The notes under the pieces are model-generated. The model did no database searches. It was not told where the DNA came from and saw only the letters and a program-made list of their open reading frames with translations. From Azonexaceae bacterium s22 (GTDB lineage Bacteria; Pseudomonadota; Gammaproteobacteria; Burkholderiales; Rhodocyclaceae), in assembly GCA_016617495.1 (NCBI GenBank), contig WYCU01000001.1, forward strand, positions 248,001-312,000: a DNA stretch of 64,000 bases, read 5' to 3'. A program made the translations under genes and the position numbers. Below are positions 46,390 to 55,584 of the stretch, piece by piece (position 1 is the stretch's first letter; every line of letters begins with the position of its first letter).

Positions 46390-47285
46390 CTTGCTTGCGT
46401 TTCGGCGTCGACCTCGGCGGCACCAAGATCGAAATCATCGCGCTGGACGAGGACGGCAATGTTCGCCTGCGGCGGCGCATACCCACACCGCAGGGCGATT
46501 ATTCCGCCACCGTGGAATCCATTGCCCGGCTGGTCGAGTCGGCCGAGCAATCCCTGGGGCTTCGGGGTAGCGTGGGGGTCGGCATTCCGGGCGCCGAGTC
46601 GCCGCTCCACCGCACCATCATGAATGCCAACTCCACCTGCCTGATCGGCCATCCGCTCCGGCAGGATCTCAGTGTGCGCCTGGGGCGCGAAATCCGACTG
46701 GCCAACGATGCCAACTGCTTTGCACTTTCAGAGGCCACCGACGGTGCCGCCCGCGGTGCCGGTATCGTCTTCGGCATCATCCTGGGCACCGGTGTCGGCG
46801 GCGGCATCGTCATCGGCGGCCAGGCACTCGTCGGAGCGCACGCCATTGCTGGCGAGTGGGGGCACAATCCCCTGCCCTTGCCGGGGCCGGACGACTTACC
46901 CCTGCCCCCCTGTTATTGCGGTCGGTCAGGCTGTATCGAAGCCTATCTCAGTGGCCCCGCACTCAGCCGGGAGCATGCGGCACGCCATGGCGCCCAACTG
47001 ACACCCGCCGAAATCGCCGCCCGAGCCGAAAGCGGCGACACTGACTGCGAAGCCACGCTGCAGCGTTATGAAGCTCGCCTGGGACGTGCATTGGCCGGTG
47101 TCATCAATCTCATCGATCCCGATGCCATCGTGCTTGGAGGCGGTCTATCCAACCTCCAGCGCCTTTACCGCAATCTGCCGGCGGCATGCCGCCCCCATGT
47201 CTTTTCGCCGATTTTCCAGACCCCCATTGTCCCACCGCGGCATGGCGATTCCTCCGGGGTTCGCGGCGCGGCCTGGCTGTGGTAG
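46386..47285 (+). CDS. ROK family sugar kinase (fructokinase/N-acetylhexosamine kinase type)
   Basis: 299 residues, GTG start overlapping the methyltransferase stop. ATP motif 'FGVDLGGTKIEIIALDEDG' (about 6-24), 'NDANCFALSEATDGAARGA' (about 102-120, catalytic Asp), 'GTGVGGGIVIGG', ROK signature with zinc site 'CYCGRSGCIEAYLSG' (about 174-188). Phosphorylates a hexose or amino-hexose in the cytosol. It resembles Mak/fructokinase and NagK; sequence alone does not decide. Confidence 0.9.
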   Translation: MTCLRFGVDLGGTKIEIIALDEDGNVRLRRRIPTPQGDYSATVESIARLVESAEQSLGLRGSVGVGIPGAESPLHRTIMNANSTCLIGHPLRQDLSVRLGREIRLANDANCFALSEATDGAARGAGIVFGIILGTGVGGGIVIGGQALVGAHAIAGEWGHNPLPLPGPDDLPLPPCYCGRSGCIEAYLSGPALSREHAARHGAQLTPAEIAARAESGDTDCEATLQRYEARLGRALAGVINLIDPDAIVLGGGLSNLQRLYRNLPAACRPHVFSPIFQTPIVPPRHGDSSGVRGAAWLW

Positions 47286-47324
47286 GCATGACACCAATCT
47301 GCAAAGTCAGCGCAGTAAGGCACA

Positions 47325-48029
47325 ATGAGAACGATCATGCAGATATTTATCGGTAACGTCTCCCCCTTGCCCGAAAGCGGCCGCCCCACCGGCATGTACA
47401 AACAACCGGTCAGTGGCTGCATCGAACTCGGTCTCGAAGGTTTCAAGGGCGACCACCAGGCAGACCGACGCGTTCATGGCGGTCCGGACAAGGCCGTGCA
47501 TTGTTATCCGGCGAGTCACTATGCCCGCCTCGCCGAACGCTTTCCTGAGGCGGCCAGCCAACTGGTTCCGGGCAGCCTCGGCGAAAACCTGTCCAGCGAT
47601 ACGCTGGACGAAACCCGGGTTCGGGTCGGGGATATCTTCCGTCTCGGCGACGCCCTGCTGCAAGTTTGCCAACCCCGTACCCCGTGCTGGAAAATCGACG
47701 AGCGCTTTGGCGCCGAAGGCATAGCCCAGTTCATTGCCGAACACCACCTCACCGGCTGGTATTTCCGCGTGCTCAAAGGGGCCATCGTTTCCATCCCCAC
47801 GCCCCTTGAACTACATGAGGCGACAACATTCCCCACGCTGGCAGAGGCGCAGCTGACCTGGCATGCCCATCGCCCCCCGGCCGCCGACCTGCTTCGTATT
47901 GCCGCTGCACCGGGTATCGCGGCCGGGTGGCGCGCAAAACTCACCGCCCGAGCCGAATGGCTGGCCCAACAGCCCCCTGACGCACCGGCCCCCCCGCTTC
48001 CCGCGTTCCACGTGAAACCGGATCGCTGA
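47325..48029 (+). CDS. MOSC domain protein (YiiM-like)
   Basis: 234 residues from ATG 47325 (ATG 47337 possible). 'VSGCIELGLEGFKGDHQADRRVHGGPDKAVHCYP' covers the N-terminal YiiM-type signature, and 'GSLGENLSSDTLDE' with 'CQPRTPCWKIDERF' holds the Cys that binds the Mo-cofactor sulfur. The C-terminal 3-alpha domain ends at 'WLAQQPP'. YiiM proteins reduce N-hydroxylated compounds with Moco. A parS core lies near the 3' end, encoding 'FHVKP'. Confidence 0.88.
   Translation: MRTIMQIFIGNVSPLPESGRPTGMYKQPVSGCIELGLEGFKGDHQADRRVHGGPDKAVHCYPASHYARLAERFPEAASQLVPGSLGENLSSDTLDETRVRVGDIFRLGDALLQVCQPRTPCWKIDERFGAEGIAQFIAEHHLTGWYFRVLKGAIVSIPTPLELHEATTFPTLAEAQLTWHAHRPPAADLLRIAAAPGIAAGWRAKLTARAEWLAQQPPDAPAPPLPAFHVKPDR
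48005..48018. promoter_or_regulatory. parS site (ParB binding), copy 4
   Basis: GTTCCACGTGAAAC, identical to the inner parS consensus core; last codons of the MOSC gene. Confidence 0.85.
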
Positions 48030-48047
48030 CCCCACTTGCTACCTACC

Positions 48048-49259
48048 ATGTCCGACTTGCGCGCACTCTGGCTACGGCTTTTTCTCCCTTTCGCCGCCGG
48101 CTACTTTCTTTCCTACCTGTTTCGTACGGTCAATGCCGTTATCGGCCCGGTGCTGGCCCGGGATCTGGCACTCCCGGACAACGCGCTGGGGCTGCTGACC
48201 AGTACCTATTTCCTCGCTTTCGGGGCTGCGCAACTCCCCTTGGGTATGCTGCTCGACCGCTTCGGGCCACGCCGCGTGGAAGCAGCGTTGCTGCTTCTCG
48301 CCGCCGCCGGCGCCGCCGTATTTGCGGCCTCGGACACCCTGTCCGGATTGGCGATGGGTCGTGCACTGATTGGCCTGGGGGTCTCCGCCTGCCTGATGGC
48401 CGCGTTCAAAGCCTTTTCTCAATGGTTCCCGCCAGAACGCCAAGCTTCGCTGACCGGCTGGATCATGGCCTCTGGCGGACTTGGGGCCCTGGCTGCCTCC
48501 AAGCCATTGGAAATCGCACTGGGCTTTGCCGGCTGGCGTGACATCATGTTTGCCTTGGCCGCCGTCACACTCGCAGTGGCTGCGGCCTTGTGGCATTTCG
48601 TTCCCGACAAGCCGATTGCCAGTGCCGGTGCCGGACTTAAGGAACAACTGGCCGGCGTGCGACAGATTTTCGCCAGTCGCCATTTCTGGCGTTATGGTCC
48701 GATGGCTTTCTGGATGACCGGTGGCTTCATGGCGGTACAGGGGCTCTGGGCGACCCGCTGGATGACCGTCATGGAACACCTGGATCGAAGCGATATTGCC
48801 GCAAGACTGACCTGGATCGGCGTGGCGATGCTGGGCGGTTTCCTGTTCATGGGTTTCTTCGCAACCACGCTGGTACGTCGTGGCATCCGCCTCGATACCG
48901 TTTACGCCGGGGCGATGGTTCTTGCCATCGCCGCCTTCGCCTCGCTGACCTTGATGCCGACCCATGGCAGCGCCTGGCTCTGGCCCATCCTGGGCGCGTG
49001 CTTTTCACTGTCTAACATTGCCTACTCGCTGGTAGCCCAAAACTTCCCGCCAGCCCTTTCCGGACGAGCCAATACCGCACTCAATCTTCTGGTATTTGCC
49101 GGAGCCTTCGGATTGCAGTGGGGCTTTGGTGGCCTGGTCGACCTGCTCCAGACCCAGGGCATGAGTATCGAATCTGCCTACCGTAGCGGGTTTTTCACGC
49201 TGCTCGCGGCACAGGCCATGGCGTTGCTCTGGCTGGTGATTTCCGGCAAACGCACCTAG
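48048..49259 (+). CDS. MFS transporter
   Basis: 403 residues from ATG 48048 (TTG 48036 possible). Twelve membrane segments; 'AGYFLSYLFRTVNAVIGPVLARDL' at the start, loop 2-3 motif 'GMLLDRFGPRRVEAALLLLA', and 'ALIGLGVSACLMAAFKAFSQWFPPERQ' resemble the nitrate/oligosaccharide-like and GlpT-like MFS branches. Substrate not readable. Its end is 6 bases from the opposing priA gene. Confidence 0.86.
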   Translation: MSDLRALWLRLFLPFAAGYFLSYLFRTVNAVIGPVLARDLALPDNALGLLTSTYFLAFGAAQLPLGMLLDRFGPRRVEAALLLLAAAGAAVFAASDTLSGLAMGRALIGLGVSACLMAAFKAFSQWFPPERQASLTGWIMASGGLGALAASKPLEIALGFAGWRDIMFALAAVTLAVAAALWHFVPDKPIASAGAGLKEQLAGVRQIFASRHFWRYGPMAFWMTGGFMAVQGLWATRWMTVMEHLDRSDIAARLTWIGVAMLGGFLFMGFFATTLVRRGIRLDTVYAGAMVLAIAAFASLTLMPTHGSAWLWPILGACFSLSNIAYSLVAQNFPPALSGRANTALNLLVFAGAFGLQWGFGGLVDLLQTQGMSIESAYRSGFFTLLAAQAMALLWLVISGKRT

Positions 49260-49265
49260 TCCAAA

Positions 49266-51248
49266 TCAGCACTCCAAAGGATCGACCTCGATATGCCAGC
49301 GCAGGCGTGCTGGCGCCTTGACCCTTTCGATCGCCTCGCGCCAACGCGGGAGAAAGGCCTGCAACGCCGGGCGCGAAGCCGACTCGACAAGCAATTGCGC
49401 GCGTTCGAGATTGGCAAGACGCGCCATTTTCATCGGGATCGGATCGTAGACCATGATGTCGGGACACTCGGCCATTTTCGATAGCGCCGAGGCATTCGCG
49501 AGAAATGCCATGGCATCGGCCATCAAAGGGGCTTCGGCGCGCAATATGGCTTGATAACTGTAGGGCGGGAAACCGGCTTGCTCCCGTTCGCGCAACAGTG
49601 TCGTCGCAAAACCAGGGTAATCCTGAGCCACCAGCGCCGCATAGAGTGGATGATCCGGATACTGTGTCTGAATCAGTACCTCACCGCGCAGTTCGGCACG
49701 GCCCGCCCGCCCGGCGACCTGCATCAACTGGGCAAACAAACGCTCTGGCGCTCGCCAGTCAGCGGCAAAGAGTGCGGCATCCGCACCAAGCACACCGACC
49801 AGCGTCAGTTTGGGAAAATCGTGGCCCTTGGCCAGCATCTGGGTACCGACCAGGAGGTCGGCATCGCCGCCATGAATGCGTTCCAGCACGATCTCCCACT
49901 GCTTGCGGCTCTTCACCGAATCCCGGTCCACGCGGAGCACGCGGGCTGCGGGAAAGCGCTCCCGGAGCCACGCTTCCAGACGTTGGGTTCCCCGCCCGAA
50001 AGGATGGATATCCTGATTGCCGCAAGTTGGACAGGCCTGCGGTATGCGAGCCTCAAAGCCGCAGTGATGGCAACGCAGGCGTCGATCCGCCAGGTGCAGC
50101 ACCATATTCGCCGCGCACCGCTTGCAACCGGATACCCAGCCACACGCCGGACAAGCGAGTACCGGGGCATATCCCCGACGATTCAGAAAAACCAGGCTTT
50201 GCTCGCCGCGGGCCAGCCTCTCCTCAATGGCCGCCACCACGGGGGCACCGATCCCCTCCTCCAACACCATTTTTCGTGTATCGAGAAGGTGTATCGTCGG
50301 CAGACAAGCCTCGGGATTGGCACGCTCCGGGAGATCAACACGCCGATAGCGTCCACCCAGTGCGTTGGCCCAGGACTCCAACGATGGCGTAGCCGATCCG
50401 AGTACGATGGGCACATTTGCCTGATGTGCACGAACCACGGCGACATCGCGGGCGGAGTAACGCATCCCATCCTGCTGTTTGAAAGACGCGTCGTGCTCCT
50501 CATCGACAACGATCAGTCCAAGTCGCGGCATGGGCGTAAACACGGCGAGCCGCGTCCCCAGGACAATCCCTGCCTCACCGGCAAAGGCTGCACGCCAATG
50601 GCGCTCTCGCGCCGCTTCCGCCAACTCGCTATGGAGCGCAACCACCTCGCAATCCGGAAAGCGCGCCCGCACCCGTGATTCCAGTTGTGGTGTCAGATTG
50701 ATTTCCGGGACCAGCAACAAAACCTGGCGGCCTGCCGCGAGGACTTGCTCGATCAGCCGCAGGTACACCTCGGTCTTGCCACTGCCGGTCACACCAAATA
50801 ACAGATGGGCAGAAAATCCTTGGGCAACATCGATAGCTGCCACGGCCGCAGCCTGCCCGGCGGTGAGCTCGGGCACGACCCTCTCGCCGGAAGTCGCGCG
50901 ACGGCGTACGGTCCGACGTGCAGGTGGATCAATACGCTTCACGCCACCAGGCAAAGCCTGCAAGATCACCTCGCCCAGCGGGGCTTGATAGTAAGTGCTG
51001 GCGAACTCGCAGAGTTTGAAAAAATCGGGGGAAAGCGGTGGCAGATCGCGCAGGATTTCGCCTGCTGAACGTAGCTGTTCCGGAGACAACGGACTGTGCT
51101 CCAGAACACTGACAATCACCCCGATCCGTTCCCTACGCCCGAATGGAACCCGGATACGTTGCCCGATATCGGCCGAGGTCGCGCTTTCCGCCAAGTAGTC
51201 AAACAGGCGGTGCAAAGGCAGGTCAAGCGCGACACGAACGACAGGCAT
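49266..51248 (-). CDS. priA: Primosomal helicase PriA
   Basis: 660 residues, somewhat shorter than E. coli PriA (732). N-terminal 3'-DNA-binding domain from 'VVRVALDLPLHRLFDYLA', Walker A 'FGVTGSGKTEVYLRLIEQ' (about 151-168), DEEH box 'VVDEEHDASFKQ', zinc Cys clusters 'ACPACGWVSGCKRC' and 'CHHCGFEARIPQACPTCGNQ', and helicase motif V-VI 'AGRAGRAELRGEVLIQTQYP'. It restarts stalled replication forks. The gene is separated from hemE by a 285-bp AT-richer region with DnaA-box-like sites. Confidence 0.95.
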   Translation of the reverse strand: MPVVRVALDLPLHRLFDYLAESATSADIGQRIRVPFGRRERIGVIVSVLEHSPLSPEQLRSAGEILRDLPPLSPDFFKLCEFASTYYQAPLGEVILQALPGGVKRIDPPARRTVRRRATSGERVVPELTAGQAAAVAAIDVAQGFSAHLLFGVTGSGKTEVYLRLIEQVLAAGRQVLLLVPEINLTPQLESRVRARFPDCEVVALHSELAEAARERHWRAAFAGEAGIVLGTRLAVFTPMPRLGLIVVDEEHDASFKQQDGMRYSARDVAVVRAHQANVPIVLGSATPSLESWANALGGRYRRVDLPERANPEACLPTIHLLDTRKMVLEEGIGAPVVAAIEERLARGEQSLVFLNRRGYAPVLACPACGWVSGCKRCAANMVLHLADRRLRCHHCGFEARIPQACPTCGNQDIHPFGRGTQRLEAWLRERFPAARVLRVDRDSVKSRKQWEIVLERIHGGDADLLVGTQMLAKGHDFPKLTLVGVLGADAALFAADWRAPERLFAQLMQVAGRAGRAELRGEVLIQTQYPDHPLYAALVAQDYPGFATTLLREREQAGFPPYSYQAILRAEAPLMADAMAFLANASALSKMAECPDIMVYDPIPMKMARLANLERAQLLVESASRPALQAFLPRWREAIERVKAPARLRWHIEVDPLEC

Positions 51249-51308
51249 GCTTCGGCCAATTTCTATGAAAAATCCTGCAACCCATTACAAAAAATAGGGT
51301 TTTTCAAG

Positions 51309-51507
51309 TTGCCCACAGAAACTGTGGACAACTTTGTGAATAGCTTCCGGGCAATGCAGCTAAGTCATCGTCCGGAAAGGACTTTGTGATTTTGCCGAAA
51401 TATTGGGCAAACCAACAAACCCAATAAATTCAATGCGATACAGAATTATCGACAGCCTCGCTCTTTCTCGGGACTGGCTTGTGTCAAAAACCCAATTCTG
51501 TGCATAA
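51309..51507. promoter_or_regulatory. Cluster of DnaA-box-like 9-mers between priA and hemE
   Basis: TTGCCCACA (51309), TTGTCCACA on the minus strand (51323-51331), TTATCGACA (51446) and TTATGCACA on the minus strand (51499-51507); each is one or two changes from TTATCCACA. The first two form an inverted pair, TTGCCCACAG-AAA-CTGTGGACAA. The region (51249-51533) is visibly richer in A/T than the genes around it and holds no ORF. Confidence 0.4.
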
Positions 51508-51533
51508 GTCAAGGCCAGAAACGGAAAAATTGC

Positions 51534-52601
51534 TTATCCGCGCAAGGTTCGGCTATGGGCGTGCACGGTTTCCACCAGCGCAGTCACGCTTTCCGGAGGC
51601 GTAAATTGGGAAATGCCATGTCCGAGGTTAAAGACGTGCCCGGTATTCCCCGTTCCGTAGCTATCCAGCACCTTTTTCGCTTCTGCCGCAACGATTTCCG
51701 GTCCGGCAAACAACACATTGGGGTCCAGGTTGCCCTGCAACGCCACTTTATCGCCAACACGACGACGGGCCTCGCCAATATCGATCGTCCAATCAAGACC
51801 GACGGCATCACAACCGATGGCCGCGATTTTCTCCAGCCAGAGCCCACCGTTCTTGGTAAATACGATGCTCGGAATGCGCTGGTCATCCTTCTCTTTCTTC
51901 AGATTGGCCACGATGCGTTGCATATACTGGAGCGAAAACTCCTGATAGGCCGCATTGGAAAGCGAACCGCCCCAGGTATCGAAGATCATCACCGCCTGAG
52001 CACCCGAATCAATTTGGGCGTTCAAGTAGGCGGTGACGGCATCGGCAGTCACCGAAAGGATACGGTGGAGCAAATCCGGGCGGTCATACATCATGCCCTT
52101 GATATGCCGGAAATCACTGGAACCCTGGCCTTCGACCATGTAGCAGGCCAGCGTATACGGACTGCCGGAAAAACCAATCAAGGGCACGCTGTTATCAAGC
52201 GCGCGGCGAATCTCCGTAACGGCATCCATGACATAACCCAGATGGTCGTAAGGGTCCGGTGCCGTCAAATCGTTGATTGCCCATTCTTCACGCAAGGGGC
52301 GCTCGAACTTCGGCCCCTCCCCTTCGGCAAAATACAGACCGAGCCCCATGGCATCCGGCACGGTCAGGATATCGGAAAACAAAATGGCCGCGTCCAGGTC
52401 GTAACGGGCAAGCGGCTGCAGCGTCACTTCACAAGCCAGGGAGGGAGTCTTGCACAAATTCAGGAAATTGCCCGCGCGTCGCCGCGTTTCGCAGTACTCA
52501 GGCAGATAGCGCCCGGCCTGGCGCATCAGCCAGAGCGGCGTATATTCAGTGGGCTCCTTCAACAGGGCACGCAGGAATGTATCGTTTTTGGGTCGGCTCA
52601 C
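51534..52601 (-). CDS. hemE: Uroporphyrinogen decarboxylase
   Basis: 355 residues, GTG start at 52601. Converts uroporphyrinogen III to coproporphyrinogen III. N-terminal substrate motif '[21 protein letters not shown]' split across about 19-39, '[26 protein letters not shown]' (about 72-97, catalytic Asp), '[18 protein letters not shown]' and 'GNLDPNVLF' all canonical. Full length. Minus strand after trkH by 57 bases. Confidence 0.95.
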   Translation of the reverse strand: MSRPKNDTFLRALLKEPTEYTPLWLMRQAGRYLPEYCETRRRAGNFLNLCKTPSLACEVTLQPLARYDLDAAILFSDILTVPDAMGLGLYFAEGEGPKFERPLREEWAINDLTAPDPYDHLGYVMDAVTEIRRALDNSVPLIGFSGSPYTLACYMVEGQGSSDFRHIKGMMYDRPDLLHRILSVTADAVTAYLNAQIDSGAQAVMIFDTWGGSLSNAAYQEFSLQYMQRIVANLKKEKDDQRIPSIVFTKNGGLWLEKIAAIGCDAVGLDWTIDIGEARRRVGDKVALQGNLDPNVLFAGPEIVAAEAKKVLDSYGTGNTGHVFNLGHGISQFTPPESVTALVETVHAHSRTLRG

Positions 52602-52658
52602 GGACGGCTCCGCCAGAAAATCATAAAGGTGGAATTATCCGCCTTTCCGGGCTCCCGG

Positions 52659-54113
52659 TCACTTGCGCCAGAAAGCGGGCGTCAGTACGACCAACAGGGT
52701 AAAAAGCTCCAATCGTCCCAACAGCATGGCGAAAATGCACACCCAAGTCTGAAAATCCTCCAGCGCCGCATAGGTCGTCGAGGGGCCGACCACACCCAGG
52801 CCCGGACCCGTGTTGTTAACACTCGCCACCACCGCAGTGAATGCAGAAACGATGTCCAGGCCGGTGAATGCCAGCGTCAAGGTCATCGATACGACGCTGA
52901 CCATGTACATAAACCCGAAGGCGAGCACGGCAAAAAGGATCGACTGCGGTACCACATGGCCGCCAATGCGAATGTTGTAGACCGCTGCCGGATGCATGGC
53001 GCGCAAGAGCTCCCGGTAAACCTGCTTGTAAAGCAGGAGTGCGCGGATCATCTTGATGCCGCCGCCGGTGGAGCCCGCACTGGTCGCGAAACTGGACAGG
53101 AATAGCATCCACAATGGCGCAAAAATCGGCCACAAGGCGTAATCAACACTGGCATAGCCCGTGGTCGTTGCGATCGAGACCAGATTGAAGGCAACATGGC
53201 GCAGCGCGGTGTGCAGTTCCGGGTAAGCGCCGTCCTTCCAGATGTAAATACCTACGACGATGATGCTGATCCCGGTCACTCCAAGGAACCAGCCCGCTTC
53301 CGGATCGTGCAGGTAAGGACGTAGCGAACGGCCATACACGGCAAGAAAGAGCGTGCCGAAGTTCATCCCGGCAATCAACATGAACAGGATGCAGACGGCC
53401 TCGATTTCCGGTGAATCGAAATAGCCAAAACTCGCATCATGGGTTGAAAAACCACCCAGCCCCATCGTGGAAAAACCATGGCACACGGCGTCGAACCAGG
53501 TCATGCCGGCCCAGCGGTATCCGACGATGCAGGCGATGGACACGCCGAGATAAACCAGCCAAAGCCCCTTTGCGGTTTCTGCGATTCGCGGGGTCATTTT
53601 GGCATCCTTCATGGGCCCCGGTGTTTCCGCCTTGAACATTTGGCGACCACCGATACCCAGCAAGGGGAGAATCGCAATCGCCAGCACGATCAAACCCATG
53701 CCGCCCACCCAGACCAGCTGATGGCGCCAGAGATTGATCGACATTGGCAAGGTGTCGAGATTGGACAGCACGGTCGACCCCGTCGTGGTCAATCCGGATA
53801 CCGTCTCGAAATAGGCATCCGTGTGGCTGATACCCAAATGAAGCATCAACGGCACGGCCGCAAATGCCGGCAGAACCGTCCAGACCAGCACGACCATCAA
53901 AAAGCCATCGCGAATCGTCAGGTCGCGCTTGCAGGAGCGATAGCGGTACCAAAGAAAGCCGCCGCTGAGCATGGTCAGCGCAAAAGCCTCGTCGTACGCC
54001 GTCTGAGCCCCATCATTCACAGCGTAGGACAGAATCAACGGGGCCAGCATGGTCAAGCCAAACAGCATGATGATCATGCCCAAGGCCCGGTAAACGGGTG
54101 CGAAACGCGTCAT
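52659..54113 (-). CDS. trkH: Trk potassium uptake protein TrkH
   Basis: 484 residues. Four pore-loop (MPM) repeats with selectivity segments such as 'TVSGLTTTGSTVL', 'GFSTMGLGGFSTHDASFGYF', 'ATTTGYASVDYALWP' and 'SVNNTGPGLGVVGPS'. It forms the K+ channel unit gated by TrkA, whose gene lies 10 bases upstream on the same strand. Inner membrane. Confidence 0.95.
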   Translation of the reverse strand: MTRFAPVYRALGMIIMLFGLTMLAPLILSYAVNDGAQTAYDEAFALTMLSGGFLWYRYRSCKRDLTIRDGFLMVVLVWTVLPAFAAVPLMLHLGISHTDAYFETVSGLTTTGSTVLSNLDTLPMSINLWRHQLVWVGGMGLIVLAIAILPLLGIGGRQMFKAETPGPMKDAKMTPRIAETAKGLWLVYLGVSIACIVGYRWAGMTWFDAVCHGFSTMGLGGFSTHDASFGYFDSPEIEAVCILFMLIAGMNFGTLFLAVYGRSLRPYLHDPEAGWFLGVTGISIIVVGIYIWKDGAYPELHTALRHVAFNLVSIATTTGYASVDYALWPIFAPLWMLFLSSFATSAGSTGGGIKMIRALLLYKQVYRELLRAMHPAAVYNIRIGGHVVPQSILFAVLAFGFMYMVSVVSMTLTLAFTGLDIVSAFTAVVASVNNTGPGLGVVGPSTTYAALEDFQTWVCIFAMLLGRLELFTLLVVLTPAFWRK

Positions 54114-54123
54114 CTTCAGCCCC

Positions 54124-55557
54124 TTACAGGAAGTGGAATCCGACCTGGAACAGCTTTTCCACTTTCTTGACCAGCTTTTTGCGGGTACAGAACACGATCA
54201 CGTGATCTTCGGGCTGAATCACCGTATCGTGATGCGCAATCACCACCTCACCATGGCGCGTAATCGCTGTCCAGTCATCGGTCTGCCCCACAATGACGGA
54301 CTGATCGAAATTACGGACAACGGCAGCAACCGTCACGCCATGCGGCCAATCGATCTGATCGATGCGTTTTCCAACCACTTTGGACGAACGCTCATCGCCA
54401 TGCGCGACCAGTTCCAGCGCCTCCGCAGCCCCACGCCGCAGGGAATGAACCTCTGCCACATCGCCCTGGCGAACATGGGCCAGTAGCGTGCCAATGGAAA
54501 CCTGAGCTGGCGAAATCCCGATATCGATCGGCCCTCCCTCGATCATTTCCGCATAGGCACGGCGATTGACCAAGGCTACGACACGGTTGCAACCCAAACG
54601 TTTCGCGAGGTTCCCGGACATGATGTTGTCCTCGTCATCGTTGGTGACTGCAAGAAACAAATCCATTTCAGCGATGTTTTCCTGCTCGAGGAGTTCTTCG
54701 TCGGTCGCATCGCCAAGCAGCACAAGACTGCGCTCCAGCTCGGTTGCCAGCAATTCCGCACGCTCCTTGCGCCCTTCGATCAACTTGATCTCATAACGTT
54801 TTTCCAGAGACCGTGCGAGACGCAGACCGATATTTCCGCCTCCGGCAATCATGATGCGCTGTACGGGATTCATCATTCGCCGAAGTTGCCTGAGAACCGG
54901 GCGAATATGTTCTGCCGCCGCGAGCAAAAACACCTCGTCGCCCGCTTCGATGACCGTATCGCCCTCGGGAAACACAGCCTGTTCTCGACGGAAGATCGCG
55001 GCAACGCGCGCATCCATTTCCAGGGGCAAAAGTTCGCGCATGGCTTTCAGCGGTTTACCCACCAGCAGGCCCCCTTCATACGCACGCACAGCAACCAGGC
55101 TGACACGCCCGTTCGCGAAATTGAGTACCTGCAAGGCCTCGGGGAATTCGATCAAACGCCGGATGTAATCGGTAATGACCTGCTCCGGGCAAAGCGCAAA
55201 ATCGACAGCGAAATTGTCTGGCCCCAGCAGCTCCGCATTTTCAAGAAAATCACGAGAACGCAGCCTGGCAATTCGCGTCGGCACGTTAAAGACCGTTTGC
55301 GCCAACTTGCAGGCAACCAGATTGGTTTCGTCGCTGCGCGTTACGGCAATGATCAGGTCTGCATCGTCCGCACCGGCGCTTCGCAAGACGCTGGGCACAG
55401 CACCGCTCCCCACCACCGCGCGCAAATCCAGCCGGTCCTGCAACTGCGCCAGCCTGCCGCCGTCCGGATCGACGATGGTGATGTCATTTTCTTCTGAAAC
55501 CAGTCCCTCGGCGACGCTGGCACCCACCTGGCCAGCCCCCAGAATGATGACCTTCAT
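54124..55557 (-). CDS. trkA: Trk system regulatory protein TrkA
   Basis: 477 residues: two RCK modules, each an NAD-binding Rossmann half ('IILGAGQVGASVAEGL', residues 4-19; 'IMIAGGGNIGLRLARSLE', about 234-251) plus a TrkA-C half. Cytosolic regulator of the TrkH channel, sensing NAD(H)/ATP. Operon order trkA then trkH, downstream of ntrX. Confidence 0.95.
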   Translation of the reverse strand: MKVIILGAGQVGASVAEGLVSEENDITIVDPDGGRLAQLQDRLDLRAVVGSGAVPSVLRSAGADDADLIIAVTRSDETNLVACKLAQTVFNVPTRIARLRSRDFLENAELLGPDNFAVDFALCPEQVITDYIRRLIEFPEALQVLNFANGRVSLVAVRAYEGGLLVGKPLKAMRELLPLEMDARVAAIFRREQAVFPEGDTVIEAGDEVFLLAAAEHIRPVLRQLRRMMNPVQRIMIAGGGNIGLRLARSLEKRYEIKLIEGRKERAELLATELERSLVLLGDATDEELLEQENIAEMDLFLAVTNDDEDNIMSGNLAKRLGCNRVVALVNRRAYAEMIEGGPIDIGISPAQVSIGTLLAHVRQGDVAEVHSLRRGAAEALELVAHGDERSSKVVGKRIDQIDWPHGVTVAAVVRNFDQSVIVGQTDDWTAITRHGEVVIAHHDTVIQPEDHVIVFCTRKKLVKKVEKLFQVGFHFL

Positions 55558-55584
55558 GTCCCCTCCTCCCCGGTTGATACCGGT

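Noticed and set aside
51249-51533. Calling the priA-hemE gap the chromosomal origin
   Set aside because: No box is an exact TTATCCACA, there is no evident unwinding element with 13-mers, and no dnaA is in the window; only a DnaA-box-like cluster is reported.
54190-54205. GATCACGTGATC inside trkA as a sixth parS site
   Set aside because: It shares only the CACGTG centre; the required GTTYC/GRAAC arms are absent.
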